NCBI RefSeq assembly: GCF_034702125.1
Contig: NC_085876.1
Span: forward strand, 62,001-126,000
Source of the DNA: Engraulis encrasicolus
Lineage: Eukaryota; Chordata; Actinopteri; Clupeiformes; Engraulidae
Direction of reading: 5' to 3'
Length of the DNA stretch: 64,000 nucleotides
Shown here: positions 12,900 to 24,299 of the stretch, piece after piece
Layout of the letters: the number at the start of each line of letters is the position of its first letter
How positions within the stretch are numbered: position 1 is the first letter of the stretch
Position numbers and translations under genes: made by a program
Notes under the pieces: generated by a model
The model's input: only the letters and a program-made list of their open reading frames with translations
The model's database searches: none
What the model was told of the DNA's origin: nothing

Positions 12900-13425
12900 A
12901 TGGTTTGGTTTGGTTTCCCTAATTTTGCATAACCCGGGCTTAGACTATGTGTAATGCAATAACGTGGAAAAGGATATGTGCGCTACTAGTGTATGGTTGC
13001 ATGTTAGATAGACCCAAGGAAGGAACGTTAGCATTAGCTTACAGATGAGAGGAGAATCTTGTAGATGCAACTAACCCAGTCCTCAGCTCACGTAGCCCGA
13101 TACCGCAAGCTGGTCGTTTCGTTAGTCCATTCAAATTAAGGAGTAGGTCCACTTCTCTTTTCCACTCCGCGTTCTTCCACCAGCAATACAAATTAATCCA
13201 AGAGCAACAGCGAGTCATGTCGGCCATGAGCAGGCTCTCACCCTACTATCCCCGGCGTGACAATAAAAAAAACCCAATGTTCACCTCCACCTGGCTTATA
13301 TGGGCGGTCTCAACCCCAAAACTAATAATGCCCTCCTTCACTTGGGCTGTGTGGGGTGTGCTATGTGGTCGTGCGTTGTATACTCTAGGTGCACTGACCT
13401 TTCCCTGACCTCTCCTATCGTAACA
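12900..13425. other. Unidentified insertion within composite copy 2
   Basis: This block interrupts AACCATGGTT-rich sequence that is continuous in copy 1. No inverted ends, poly(A) tail or protein motif were recognised, so its origin is unknown. Confidence 0.35.
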
Positions 13426-13527
13426 CTATGGATTTACCATCGTTTAACTATGCAAAAATTGACCATGTTTTTACTATGACAACTAACCATGGTTAATAGT
13501 TAATCATTACATTACAGTGAGGTGACG

Positions 13528-13697
13528 TTTTTTTATCCGAAGCGACTTACAGGCTATTGGTTACAGTTCCTGGATCAATGTTAGGTGCCTTGCTCAAGGG
13601 CACTTCAGCCATGAATGGAGGTCTACGGAATGGTGAGGGCAGGATTCAAACTGCAATCCTGTGATGTCCAACTCCCTAGCCATTACACCACGGCTAC
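13528..13697 (-). mobile_element. tRNA-derived SINE, second copy
   Basis: Same family as 10309-10483. On the minus strand TGGTGTAATGG and CAGTTTGAATCCTGCC mark the tRNA-like head, and the tail ends GTCGCTTCGGATAAAA. Confidence 0.7.
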
Positions 13698-13917
13698 TCA
13701 CATGTAGTTATTCAGAGCTTGCGTGTTTTCTTGGGTAACCAAGAAAACCATGGTTTGTGACTATGGTTCAACCATGCACCCCTTCCCCCACCATGTTTTT
13801 AAAAAACACGTTTTTTTTTGTTGTTTTTTAAGGGCTTTTGAGGTGGGCGGCCATTGTTTTTATTTTATTTTTTAAAAACATGGTTTGGGGGGAACCATGG
13901 TTTAGACCATGGGTTAT

Positions 13918-14348
13918 GGAAAGTAACTAATTACATTTACTCAAGTATTGTACTTGAGTAGCTTTTATGAGTACTTTGTACTTTTTAAGTAGTTTTAAAA
14001 ATTAATACTTTTACTTGTACTTGAGTACATTTTGACCTAAGTACTTTACTCAATTACACTGGAACCTGGCCTGAGTACTGAGTAAAAAAAATAGACAAAA
14101 TACCATGCAAAATAATGCCACCATCTGCCGGAAATGCAGCATTTCCAGTACTGTACTATCTTGGATCAATGTATTGAATGATGGTTGGTGCCAAGCAAGA
14201 GATAGAGGTTATGGAGGACGATATTCAAGAAAAAGAAACATGAGTAGATTGAGTAGATTTTTAGATAGGTACTTTTACTTTTACTCGAGTAGGATTTAAG
14301 CAAAGTAAAGATACTTTTACTTGAGTACACATTTTCTGTACTCTTTCC
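13918..14348. mobile_element. MITE with GGAAAG...CTTTCC ends (ACTTGAGTA-rich)
   Basis: Inverted ends GGAAAGTAAC and GTACTCTTTCC enclose many ACTTGAGTAC/TTTTACTC words. It interrupts sequence that is continuous in composite copy 1. No coding capacity. Confidence 0.6.
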
Positions 14349-14398
14349 AGCTCTGGAAACCAGTCACAAACCATGGTTGTCATGGTTGCACTAAAAAC

Positions 14399-14882
14399 CA
14401 GAGATGGGACCAAGTCACTAATTTGCAGGTCGCAAGTCTCAAGTCCTTCCAATCAAGTCCGAGTCAAGTCACAAGTTACGACACATTTGACCAAGTCAAG
14501 TCCAAGTCCAAGTCGTGCCAAAGCCAAGTCAAGTCCAAGTCCAAGTCTTATTTTTTCCAAGTCCTTAACAAGTCACCTTGTATTCTATGTTCAATTGATC
14601 ATATTTTTTTTTTTAGCATGGTTTGCGACTATGGTTAAAGGTAAATCATTTATTTTTTTATTTTTTTTCATGCATTTTTTTCCACACAAATGCAAAAACA
14701 TATATATGTATTCATTGACTTGGAGCACTATTGCAAGTAATTGCAAGCTAAAACTGTCAAGTCGAGTCAAGTCTCAAGTCAATAGCGTACAAGTCGAGTC
14801 AAGTCACAAGTCATTCCTAATATTGGCAAGTCAAGTCTCAAGTCGTGTCATTTGTGATTCAAGTCACAAGTTCACATCTCTG
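14399..14882. mobile_element. hAT-like non-autonomous element (CAAGTC-rich)
   Basis: Ends are CAGAGATGGGACCAAGTCAC and GTCACAAGTTCACATCTCTG. The flanks CTAAAAAC and CTAAAAAA form an 8-bp target duplication with one mismatch. Copy 1 of the composite keeps the uninterrupted site (CACTAAAAACCATGATTAAC). The interior is CAAGTC/CAAGTCCAAGT repeats. Confidence 0.8.
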
Positions 14883-15764
14883 CTAAAAAAACATGATTAA
14901 CTATAATCCATGGTAAATCTATGGTAAAACCATGATTAGTTTTCATAGTAGAACCATGGTTAATCTTTGTAAAGGCTACTACTATGACAGCTACTGTACT
15001 AGAACTATAGTTGGTTGATAGTACTTAGAATCACCATGAAATGAGATACTAAAACCATGGTTAGGCCTACTTACTGCATTAAAACCATGGTCGATTTTCG
15101 TAAGGGTAGAGTAATCATGACATACGATGGTAGAACCATGTTACTGCATAAACATCACAGTAATACCATAGTAAGCCATAGTACAATATGGTAGATTCAG
15201 AGTACTTAGAGTAATCATGACATACCATGGTAAATACTAGTATAGTAAGGAGTATGGAGTATGCTAAATTGGACAGCTTTAAATGCACTACTACCCTACT
15301 TTTGAAATTATGCTCCAGAAAACGCTTTTCATGCATTCGTATGGTATAAAGAGTGTGTTGCAGTATACTTCTATGACATTGTATTGTCAGTTGAAGTTCA
15401 TTACTCTAAATACACTTTAGTCAAACATATTCAAAGTCCACTTTCAGTATGGTTGGCTAAGTGTACTTGTACTGAGAGCAGCTTAATTACATCTAATTTT
15501 AAGTACACTTTAAATAAGCACATAGGAAACGTACCTTTTCTTAGCACAAAAAGTATGAGTGCACTTTTAACATGCTAAGTGGGTGATGGATACCTGTATG
15601 ACGTGGCCTTTTTTTTGGTCCTGTATGTCAAAGTTATGCAGTTTTTATAAAAAGGTGCTAAAAACTGGGTTTATGTTGTTCAGAATGTGCGGTTGTACAT
15701 GTTCATATAAATCACTTACAACATTAATCTTCAATGTATTCACAATTTAGAGCCAAAGTAGAAA

Positions 15765-16410
15765 AAGCTCATATGGTGTGACGGTTCCAATCCATGTCCC
15801 AAAGTTTGATTTTGAATAAAAACTGGAAAATGTACTAATTTTCTGTATATTCAGTCATTTAATCATAGCCAAGACATACATTGTTGAGCCTATTCAGTGA
15901 AGATTTCAGGCATTATAAATTTGAAGCCACCATTAACTGAATCATTTTGACCCCAAAATTGATATCATATGGTGTGACACCAGATTTCAATTTTTGAATG
16001 GTCAATTATTTGGACACCTTTGCCAAGTGGGGGTTCCTCATTCTTTCAGGAAGAACAATATCACCTAAGAAGGCCATTGACAGCTACAAGATGAGTTTAA
16101 GCTCTTCATAATGTCCCAAAGAAATCAAGTTTATCCGACACCGCTGCTCCGGTTCCATGTTGCATGTCTTTTGGTGTGACACATTTTACACAAAAATGAA
16201 GACAATAGATTATTTTTTTGTCAATATAACCTTGAAAACTATCTTGCCATATTGCATTTAGCATGGTTTTACATGGCTAACATGAATACACATTGCTTAA
16301 TCTCATGAAATAAGGCAATGAAACCTCATATGGTGTGACAAAATATCATAAGGTGTGATGGTTTTCTTGTCACACAATATTACAATTTTGTCACACCATA
16401 TGAGATTAGC
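15765..16410. repeat. Recurrent TCATATGGTGTGAC motif with a perfect 20-bp hairpin
   Basis: TCATATGGTGTGAC occurs at 15769, 15965 and about 16326, with degenerate forms near 16171 and 16348. CTCATATGGTGTGACAAAAT at 16325-16344 is perfectly inverted at 16385-16404 with a 40-bp spacer. No gene or transposon ends were identified. Confidence 0.7.
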
Positions 16411-16792
16411 TTCATTTTAATACATAAATACCACATACATTTAATTTTTCATGGCTAATATTCAGATTTGTTTGATGCTTTAAAATTATTGATGCTTTAA
16501 AACATGTTAGTAGTGTACAGTATACAGTCCCAGGAAAAAGTTTGTACACCCTTTGAAATTTCTTACATTTTTGTCAAAATTGATCATAAAACATGGTCGG
16601 ATCTTCCCGGAAATCTCAAGAAGGAGCAATCAGAGTCTGCTTTAATTAATTCCACCCAAACATTTACATGTTATCATATTTTTATTGGTCATAAGGCCAT
16701 AATATTCACAGGAGAGCAGGGCATAAGTAAGTACACCCTTGCATTAAGTAGGTTTTAACCCTCAGTTAGTTGCAATATCATCAACCAGACTT

Positions 16793-19188
16793 AATAATAA
16801 TAATAATAATACATTTTATTTTTGAGCGCCTTTCAAAATACCCAAGGACACTTTACAATCAAAAACAAATACATAACAGTAGAGAAAGTATAACAAAGCT
16901 TCAGTGAATTAACAATAGGAGAGTAATAAAAATGCAAGAATAAAATAGAAATAAAAGTAACTTACAATAAAATAAATGTTTTTTAAAATAAGAAAAAAGA
17001 AGTAGAATGCATTTGAAAATAAAATTAAAATGAGTGGGAAAAATAATATGTAAAATAATAATAAAAAAAAAAAAAAAGACTGATAATTAAAATAAGTGGA
17101 AGTGCCTGTCAGTGAAGTTAAAAAGCAGAAGAGAAAAGGTGTGTCTTTAGCTTAGATTTGAAAGTAGATAGTGAAGAGCATTGACGAAGTGAAAGTGGAA
17201 GAGAATTCCAAAGTTTGGGGCCAACAACACTGAATGCCCTGTCGCCCATGGTGCGCAGGTGTGTGGAGGGAACAGTAAGGAGGAGTGAGTCAGTGGATCG
17301 TAGTGTGCGGGTGGGATTGTATGGGGTGAGGAGACTTGTGATGTAGGAGGGTGCAAGGTTGTGCTGGGCCTTGTATACGAGGAGGAGAATTTTGAAATGG
17401 ATACGTGAATGGATAGGAAGCCAGTGTAATTGATAGAGGATAGGGGTAATGTGATGCCAGGGTCTGGTGTGTGTAAGTAATCTAGCTGCTGAGTTTTGAA
17501 TGTATTGTAGACGGTTTATCAATTTAGTGGGGAGACCAATGAGTAGGGCATTGCAATAATCTAATCTGGAGGTTACGAAAGAGTGAATGAGGGTCTCAGC
17601 AGAGGTAGGGGTGAGAGAGGGGCGGAGTCTGGAGATGGTTTTAAGGTGGAAAAATGCAGTTTTGGTGAGGTGTTTAATATGGGATTCAAAGGAGAGCGAA
17701 GAGTCGATGATGACGCCCAGATTTTTTACTTCAGAGGAAGTGGAGGTAAAATAGTCAGGGATAGAGAACTGAGAAAGGTTTATCTTTCTAAGTAATGATG
17801 GGGTGGCGATGATGATGGCTTCGGTTTTGCTTTGATTAAGTTTAAGAAAATTTTGGGTCATCCAATTACTAATTTCATTGAGGCAAGTTGTTAAGTTAGC
17901 AAGGGGGAGTGGATGGGAGGGTTTAGTGTGTATGTAGATTTGGGTGTCATCTGCATAACAATGGAAATTTAGGCCATGTTTTCGGAGAATGTTACCAAGG
18001 GGAAGAATATAGATGATGAAGAGTAGGGGGCCTAAAACTGAGCCTTGTGGAACACCATGTGTGAGGAGTGAACTTGGAGACCGGAAATCACCAATAGAGA
18101 CAAACTGCTCTCTTCCAGTTAGATAGGACCTGAACCATGAGAGTGCAGTACCATTGATGCCCAGTAGGGTTTCCAGCCTTGTGAGAAGGACGTTGTGGCA
18201 GACTGTGTCAAAAGCAGCTGTTAAATCAAGTAGCAGGAGGATACTGAAATGGCCTGAATCCGCAGCTAATAAAAGGTCGTTTACGACCTTGACTAGTGCA
18301 GTTTCAGTGCTATGCTTAGCCCTGAACCCAGACTGCAGTTCCTCCCATAGGCTAAATGATGTCATGTGTTCTTGAAGCTGTAAGGCCACAGTACGCTCTA
18401 GCAGCTTGGAGATGAAGGGAAGGTTTGAGATGGGACGGTAGTTTTTAAAATCATCCGCTGCAGCTCCAGCTTTTTTGAGGATAGGCGTGATGGCTGCAAT
18501 CTTTAGGGAGTTTGGAACTATGCCTGTCAGGAGAGAAGTGTTAATCATGTTGGTAAGGAGGGGACTGAGAACTGGTAGAGAGGCCTTGACAAGAGAGGAG
18601 GGCATAGGGTCAAGGAGACAGGTGGTAGGCCTGGCCTTCGTGGCAAGATCACAGACAGTTTCAATATTAACGGGAGAGAAGGAGGAAAATAGTTGTGGAG
18701 GTGGCTGAAGAGAAGGGCTGTCATTTAGAGTGGGGGAGGGGAGAGACTGTAGTTGAATGTAAATGGTGTTAATTTTGTTATTAAAATAATTCAAGAACTC
18801 ACAGCAGAGATCAGTTGAAGGGGTAAGTGGGAAGGGTTGAGATGGTTTGATAATATTGCTAATAGTGGAGAAGAGTGCTCTGGGATTGCCCTGGCCTGTA
18901 CTGATAATAGAGCTGTAATACGAGGACTTGGCCTTGTTTAGGGCTTCCTTGTATGCCAGGACATGGTCCTTATAAGCAAGCGCATGAACAGTAAGCCCAG
19001 TCTTTTTACTGAGACGCTCAAGCCTACGGCCAGCTGCCTTCATTTCCCTAAGCTCAGAATTAAACCAAGGAGCTGAGTGAGAAAAGGAGAAAACACGCGT
19101 TTTCAGGGGGGCAAGTTTGTCAAGTGTAGAGGAGAGATTAGAGTTATATGATGACACAAGTTCATCAGAGCACAGGCTGTGAGGCAGC
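16793..19188 (-). mobile_element. L2-type LINE, 5'-truncated, open reverse transcriptase frame
   Basis: A non-LTR retrotransposon that copies itself by target-primed reverse transcription. The minus-strand frame (17118-19190, about 690 codons) is open throughout. It contains the reverse transcriptase blocks FRAKHSTETAL, LLDLTAAFDTV, GVPQGSVLGPLLF and the catalytic YADD (17947-17958, about residue 411), followed by the L2/CR1-like C-terminal block LHWLPIHSRI...KLWNSLPLSLR. The 3' end (left) has the typical L2 tail with (ATT)n and the GTAAAGTGTCCTTGGGTATT block. A 4-bp repeat ACTT flanks it (16789-16792, 19189-19192). The uninterrupted site is readable in the opposite Tc1 arm. The upstream endonuclease part is missing through 5' truncation. 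Confidence 0.9.
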
Positions 19189-19192
19189 ACTT

Positions 19193-19620
19193 GTCCTGTA
19201 GTTGCAGATCAGATTAACAAAATAATCTGTTTGTATCTTGTCTCCCTCTTCTTTAGAGAACTGCCTCTCGTCAGCAAAGTTTGTGGGATGTCTGGAGTGC
19301 ATAGCTTTCTTGACTTCATGCCATTTAATCTCAACTGTTTTTTGTCAGGGCTTTGACTGGGCTATTTCAGAATGTGTATTTCATTATTATGAAGCCATTC
19401 TAAAGTCGATTTGCTTCTTAAGTATGGGTTGTTGTCACATTTCAGGACCCATCCTCTTGTGTGCTTCAACTGTGTGACTGACTTCCTCACGTTTTTTCTG
19501 TAAAATATCACAATAAACTTGAGTTCATTGTTCCAATGATTATAGCAAACTGTCAAGGGCCTGAGGCAGCAAGGTAGCCGCATATAATGATGCTCCCGCC
19601 ACCATACTCAGAAGAGGAGA
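19193..19620 (-). pseudogene. Tc1-like transposase fragment, left arm
   Basis: On the minus strand a frame reads KCDNNPYLRSKSTLEWLHNN, matching the Tc1 transposase region around the second catalytic Asp. Stops and frameshifts break it. It is an inverted duplicate of the copy in the right arm. Confidence 0.75.
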
Positions 19621-19789
19621 TGTAACCAAGAATAGCTAAAAACGGGATTCATTCTGCCAATCTAAAATTAATGGGGTTTCTGTCCAAAAAAATATTGCTG
19701 CACCTTTGAGGTTTGCGAAAAAGCATTTATATGCTTCATATAATTACTGCAAAATATTCTGTAGACCAACGTTGAAACCAAAGTTGAAT

Positions 19790-20340
19790 TGTTCAGGGGA
19801 ACATACAATGTCATGTTTGGAGGAGAACTGGAGAACCACACCTTCACCAAAACATCATCTCCGCCTTTGAGTATGGTGGCGGGAACATCATTATATGCAG
19901 CTACCTTGCTGCCTCAGGCCCTTTTGAGTTTGCTATCATCAGTGGAACAATGAACTCAGAAGTTTATCGAGATATTTTACAGAAAAAAAGTGAGGTAGTC
20001 TGTCACACAGTTGAAGCACACAAGAGGATGGGTGCTGAAATGTGACAACAACCCATACTTTAGAAGCAAATCGACTTTAGAATGGCTTCATAATAATGAA
20101 ACACACATTCTGGAATAGCCCAGTCAAAGCCCTGACAAAAAACAATTGAGATTATATGGCATGAAGTCAAGAAAGCTATGCACTCCAGACATTCCACAAA
20201 CCTTGCTGACGAGAGGCAGTTTTCTAAAGAAGAGGGAGACCAGATACATCCAGATTGTTTTGTTAATCTGATCTGCAACTACAGGAAACATCTGGTTGAG
20301 GTTATTGCGACTAACTTAGGGTTAAAACCTATTGAATGCA
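19790..20340 (+). pseudogene. Tc1-like transposase fragment, right arm
   Basis: In pieces, the plus strand gives the Tc1 transposase C-terminal half: YGGGNIIICSYLAASGPFEF, then RSKSTLEWLHNNE, then PSQSPDK (the conserved WPSQSPDLNPIE block, degenerate). Several in-frame stops make it non-functional. Confidence 0.75.
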
Positions 20341-20800
20341 AGGGTGTACTTATTTATGCCTTGCTGTCCTGTGAATGTTTATATCTTATGGCCAATGAAA
20401 ATATGAAAACTTGTAAATGTTTGGGTTGAATTAATTAAAGCAGACTCTGGTTGTTCCTTCTTGCGATTTCCGGGAAGATCAGACCATGTTTTATGACCAA
20501 TTTTGACAGAAAGGTAAGAAATTTCAAAGGGTGTACAAACTTTTTCCTGGGACTGTATGTATTATTCAGACACCAATACCAATACTTGGTCAAGCCTGTG
20601 TTCAAGCGGAATGGAGTAAATTATCTCCAGATGTCTCAAGACATAGATGTATGAAGTTGCACAAAGTGTGTTGCCAATTGATTTAATTCCTGTTTCTTCT
20701 ATTTACAATTTCATCATGTTGGGAAAAATTGAGTAATTTTAGGTCAAACATTGTGGATTCTCGAAAAATTGAAAAGAGTCATCATCTCGACCAAACTTAA

Positions 20801-21160
20801 AGGGACACTGTGTGACATTTTTAGTTGTTTATTTCCAGAATTCATGCTGCCCATTCACTAATGTTACCTTTTTCATGAATACTTACCACCAGCATCAAAT
20901 TCTACGTATTCATTGTGACTGGAAAAATTACACTTTTCATACATGAAAAGGGGGATCTTCTCCATGGTCCGCCATTTTGAATTTCAAAAAATAGCAATTT
21001 TTAGCTGCAAAAATGACTGTACTTGGACCATACTAGAAATATTTGTTTATTACTTAGTAAACTTTCATGTAAACTTTCACAAATTTGGCAATAGGCAGCC
21101 CAGTTTCAATGAGCAGCATAGTTGAGGTACCTTTTTTGACCATTTCCTGCAGTGTCCCTT
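20801..21160. mobile_element. TTAA-target MITE (AGGGACACTG ends)
   Basis: Inverted ends AGGGACACTG and CAGTGTCCCT are bordered on both sides by TTAA. TTAA target duplication with such ends is known for Kolobok and piggyBac superfamilies. No transposase. Confidence 0.75.
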
Positions 21161-21254
21161 TAAGTGATTTAGTAAAATCAAACATACACAACAAACCTCA
21201 ATAGAGCTTGACCCCACCAATAATTGTTTCTCAATTGTGCTATTCCATACCCTC

Positions 21255-21567
21255 TGTACCAGGAGGGACCAATGTCTCGAGGGTCGTTTGCGACCCCAAT
21301 ATAATTTCAGTGTTATGCATCTTCCCATGAAATATGACATATTTTGTACAGGAATCTTGAAAATTACATTTACAGGTACATTACAATCAGTTTACATTCA
21401 GGAGATCTAGAGAAGGTGGGATTTGTTTTCAAGGTGACTGCCTTCAATATAAGCCCAAAGAACGGAGAAATCCTGGTTTGTGTTCATAGTATGGCCCTCG
21501 GAGGAGTTTTACGGCCCTTGGAGGAGTTTGAAGTGGCCCCTCGAATGAAAAAGGTTCCCCACCCCTG
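21255..21567. mobile_element. hAT-like MITE fragment (CAGGGGTGGGGAACC family)
   Basis: The right end is GGTTCCCCACCCCTG; the left end is degenerate. The interior (GAGGGTCGTTTGCGACCCC, ATGAAATATGACATATTTTG, GGCCCTCGGAGGAG) matches the longer copy at 35836-36333. It ends about 95 bp upstream of the last NT5C1 exon. Confidence 0.65.
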
Positions 21568-21662
21568 CTCTGTACGAATAGAATTAGTATGAGGCTAATG
21601 CCCATGTGGAATGAAAAGCATTTTTCACCCTTTCATACTTTGCAAAATGTATACTCTCCTAG

Positions 21663-22022
21663 GGCCCGTTGAAGTGTTTCCTTGAAGCCCTGGGGAAGCT
21701 GCAAAAAAAATTCTATGCAAAAGGTCACCGCCTTGACTGCCCCATCCGCACCTACCTGGTCACGGCGCGGTCCGCCGCCAGCTCCGGTATCCGCGCCCTG
21801 AAGACGCTCCGAGCCTGGGGACTCGAGATGGACGAGGCTTTGTTCCTGGCCGGCGCCCCGAAAGGTCCCATGCTAGAGAAGATCCGGCCACACATCTACT
21901 TTGATGACCAAATGTTCCACGTGGAAGGGGCAGCTGAAATGGGCACCATCGCGGCGCACGTGCCCTATGGCATCGCCCAGAAACACCCCCACCATAAAAA
22001 CAGTTCAAAATCATCTAAGTAG
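21663..22022 (+). CDS. nt5c1a: Cytosolic 5'-nucleotidase IA-like, terminal exon
   Basis: Encodes the C-terminal 119 residues of the enzyme, ending at TAG. It begins [20 protein letters not shown] directly after an AG acceptor, in phase with the exon at 12427. The conserved blocks [49 protein letters not shown] and HVPYGIAQK are all intact, including the acidic DDQ motif typical of HAD-like phosphatases. The short lysine/histidine/serine-rich tail after IAQK is not conserved in the family. GC content and codon use differ sharply from the AT-rich repeats around it. Together the two exons give about half of the usual ~370-residue protein; no lesion was seen. Confidence 0.95.
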   Translation, partial: GPLKCFLEALGKLQKKFYAKGHRLDCPIRTYLVTARSAASSGIRALKTLRAWGLEMDEALFLAGAPKGPMLEKIRPHIYFDDQMFHVEGAAEMGTIAAHVPYGIAQKHPHHKNSSKSSK

Positions 22023-22052
22023 CAGAACGAAAACGGTTGTAGTAGAAGAAAC

Positions 22053-22263
22053 AAGGTTACATTTTACTTGACGCCAGTGTCATATAACGCATGCCAAGAC
22101 AAATCTCATAACAGTGTCAAAACGGTGTCGTGACACAGTCATGGATGAGTCATAAACATCATGTCAATGTCATGAACATTTTTGACACGTCCATGACGGT
22201 GTTATGACACTGTTATGTCTGATATGTCAGATGTATGACGTCGACATCAAGTTAAGTGTTACC
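22053..22263. mobile_element. MITE of GTCATGACAC repeats just after the NT5C1 stop
   Basis: Ends (AGGTTACATTTTACTTGACG and TCAAGTTAAGTGTTACC) are imperfect inverts, and the interior is made of GTCATGACAC-like words. It lies about 30 bp after the stop codon and so would fall in the 3' UTR of NT5C1. Confidence 0.55.
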
Positions 22264-22352
22264 AAAAAAAAGCCACACAATGGATAAGCCATTACACAAA
22301 CCCACCATCCTGAATATGGGGAAAGAAAGTTTGAAGAAAAAAAAGCACACTG

Positions 22353-22986
22353 TTAAGGTGACTGAAATCAAAATATGTTTTTTTTAAACGAAATATATCA
22401 AAATCATCCACTCTTTTTGAGGATGACCTAAACTCAGAATTTGGAAGTGAGAATTCCGGCCAATTTCAACATGCGGTTGTATTCAGTGCTTAATTTGTCA
22501 AGCGGGAGGTCCCGGAGCGCAGAGGATGGGTGGCTCCCCCCCGAGGTGGGGTCTGTGATGTCTTTACCTGAGGTTCTATCCAAGGTTCCGGAGCTCTCGT
22601 CTGAGGTTCCTGAGCTAGCTCCCCCTTGCTCCCCCTCAAATTAAGCACTGGTTGTATTATTCATGTCAGTACCCAGTGACGTGGCTCTTTTTGCTCAGCC
22701 CTTTCTGAGATCCTGCCCATTCTAATGAGGGCATGATTTGTTTTAAAACAGTTTTAAGTGTCCTAACATACTCCAAATATCATAGCAAAAGTGGGGATGG
22801 TTTTTGGTGTATTTCAAGATTTTTTTAAATATTATTTTTATGTAAAAAAAAAGCATGCTCCCATTAGAATGATCAGGATTCCAGAAAAGGACTGAACAAA
22901 AAATGTGCATCATCAGACACTGCCAAGTCAAGAGTATAGTGTGACCAATTCAACTGCATGTTGAGATTGTCCAGAATTCTCCTTAA
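22353..22986. mobile_element. Probable TTAA-target MITE, interrupted
   Basis: TTAA borders both sides (22353-22356 and 22983-22986). The right-hand part (CACTGCCAAGTCAAGAGTA...) resembles the MITE at 60787-61020. The ends are only weakly inverted. A hAT MITE sits inside at 22484-22650. Confidence 0.4.
22484..22650. mobile_element. hAT-like MITE, perfect 8-bp TSD
   Basis: Inverted ends CAGTGCTTAATTTG and CAAATTAAGCACTG; the flanks GTTGTATT are identical on both sides (22476-22483, 22651-22658). 167 bp, GC-rich interior. Confidence 0.88.
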
Positions 22987-23207
22987 GGGTTTCCACCTTG
23001 TCAATGTTGTTTGTTTTGCCAAACCAAAATTATGTGGCAGTACTGTATTGTGACACTTAATTAATTTAGTTTTTGGTGTTATTCTAATGAAAAACTACAA
23101 TGGATTGACCCCACGGTGGAGTCAAAGATACAGCACTTATTTCGTGCAAATAAACATGGGCAGCTGATCGGTGCAAAGTGCCTGTATATTCAATGAAGTG
23201 CTACAGT

Positions 23208-23732
23208 CAGGGCCGGCCCAAGCATTTATGGGGGCCCTAAGCAAAATTTCATCCAGGGCCCCCATACCACAGCCTACTAAGCTTCAGATACTACATAAGC
23301 TTCATTTACTTGCATGAGTGCGGGGTAGGAGCTAAGGACATAGGTAGGCTGCCTGTAGATCATGTACCCATCATGTACTGCACTTCTTGGAGTAAAATTT
23401 CTCAAACAGAAAGCCATTAATTACAAAGGAATATTTTCATTTCGTTTCAAAATTATTACTCTTCATTATATTTTGCATTTCTTGTAGGGTTTTTACAATT
23501 GAAAGTGGTACATGAAAAATGCATCCTGTACTCACAGTCATTGAGGTGTCCCCCTATATATAATGGCTCCTGTTTCCATTTGGTAGTAATTGGTACATGA
23601 GACAGAAATATATGACTAGGGAAAATGGTGGAGAGTTAATTTCTTCCTGGAACTTTGCTGCTCACAAGGGCCCCTGGTGGCGTGGGGGCCCTAAGCCATG
23701 GGATAGTTTGCTTATGCCTCGGGCCGGCCCTG
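23208..23732. mobile_element. hAT-like MITE (CAGGGCCGGCCC), perfect 8-bp TSD
   Basis: Starts CAGGGCCGGCCC and ends GGGCCGGCCCTG; both subterminal regions carry GGGGGCCCTAAGC. The target duplication GCTACAGT is perfect (23200-23207, 23733-23740). Confidence 0.9.
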
Positions 23733-24299
23733 GCTACAGTACTACCCCAATCTCTTCATATTTATCTCTTCATACAGAGTCTGACAGCTGTGAGATGTTA
23801 TTGTGTTTAAGTGTTGTACTACTACTGTACTGTATGATTTTTAAAATCATAGTGCTTTATTTTTACATTGAAGTAGAGAATGAATAAAACATGAAAAGCT
23901 ATCTGTTGTCTTCAAGTGTGTGCAAAGTGATTAATAGTATTGAAGGGAGGGTTTAGGAGGTGATCTCTCATGAGACAGTTAACTTTAGGCATGAGGCCTG
24001 ACATGATCAGCTAAAGGTGCCACTGGAAAGGAGCAGAGGCCAACAAAAGGGTAAAAGAGCAGTAGGGAGATTTCACAGAGGATAGAAGCATATGTCCAAA
24101 AACATGTCCAATAGAAGTCAGTGGTCTTTAGATGTGGTGTCTTCAAACAACATCTTGGCCTATATTCATCCCAAAACATTATCTGACGGAACATTTCCTT
24201 AACAATTATCATAATCCTGCATTTGGCTCCTCTGTGTCAGAAAAACTCCACAGAAAAACATTTGGATTTTATATACAGATCTCAAACCTCAATTAAAGC

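Larger units (their letters stand above)
12720..15590. repeat. AACCATGGTT-rich composite repeat, copy 2
   Basis: Repeats the order of copy 1: GCACGGTTTGTGACTATGG, GATTTACCATCGTTTAACTA, the tRNA SINE, then the block with CACCCCTTCCCCCACCATG. It is broken by three insertions: an unidentified block at about 12900-13425, a MITE at 13918-14348 and a hAT element at 14399-14882. A deleted version of the AAAGTGCACTTT element closes it at 15250-15590. Confidence 0.6.
16525..20555. mobile_element. Palindromic Tc1-like element interrupted by L2
   Basis: TA-flanked (16523-16524, 20556-20557), with CAGTCCCAGGAAAAAGTTTG at the left end and its inverse at the right. The inverted similarity is not limited to short ends. 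The whole left arm, minus the L2 insertion, mirrors the right arm up to a centre near 19620-19860. Both arms therefore carry the C-terminal half of a Tc1-type transposase in opposite directions. Confidence 0.85.

Noticed and set aside
14373..14900. Ser/Lys-rich 175-residue frame
   Set aside because: Arises from CAAGTC repeats of a hAT-like element.
17118..19190. 690-residue frame as a host gene
   Set aside because: Reverse transcriptase motifs, L2-type 3' tail and a target duplication show it is a LINE.
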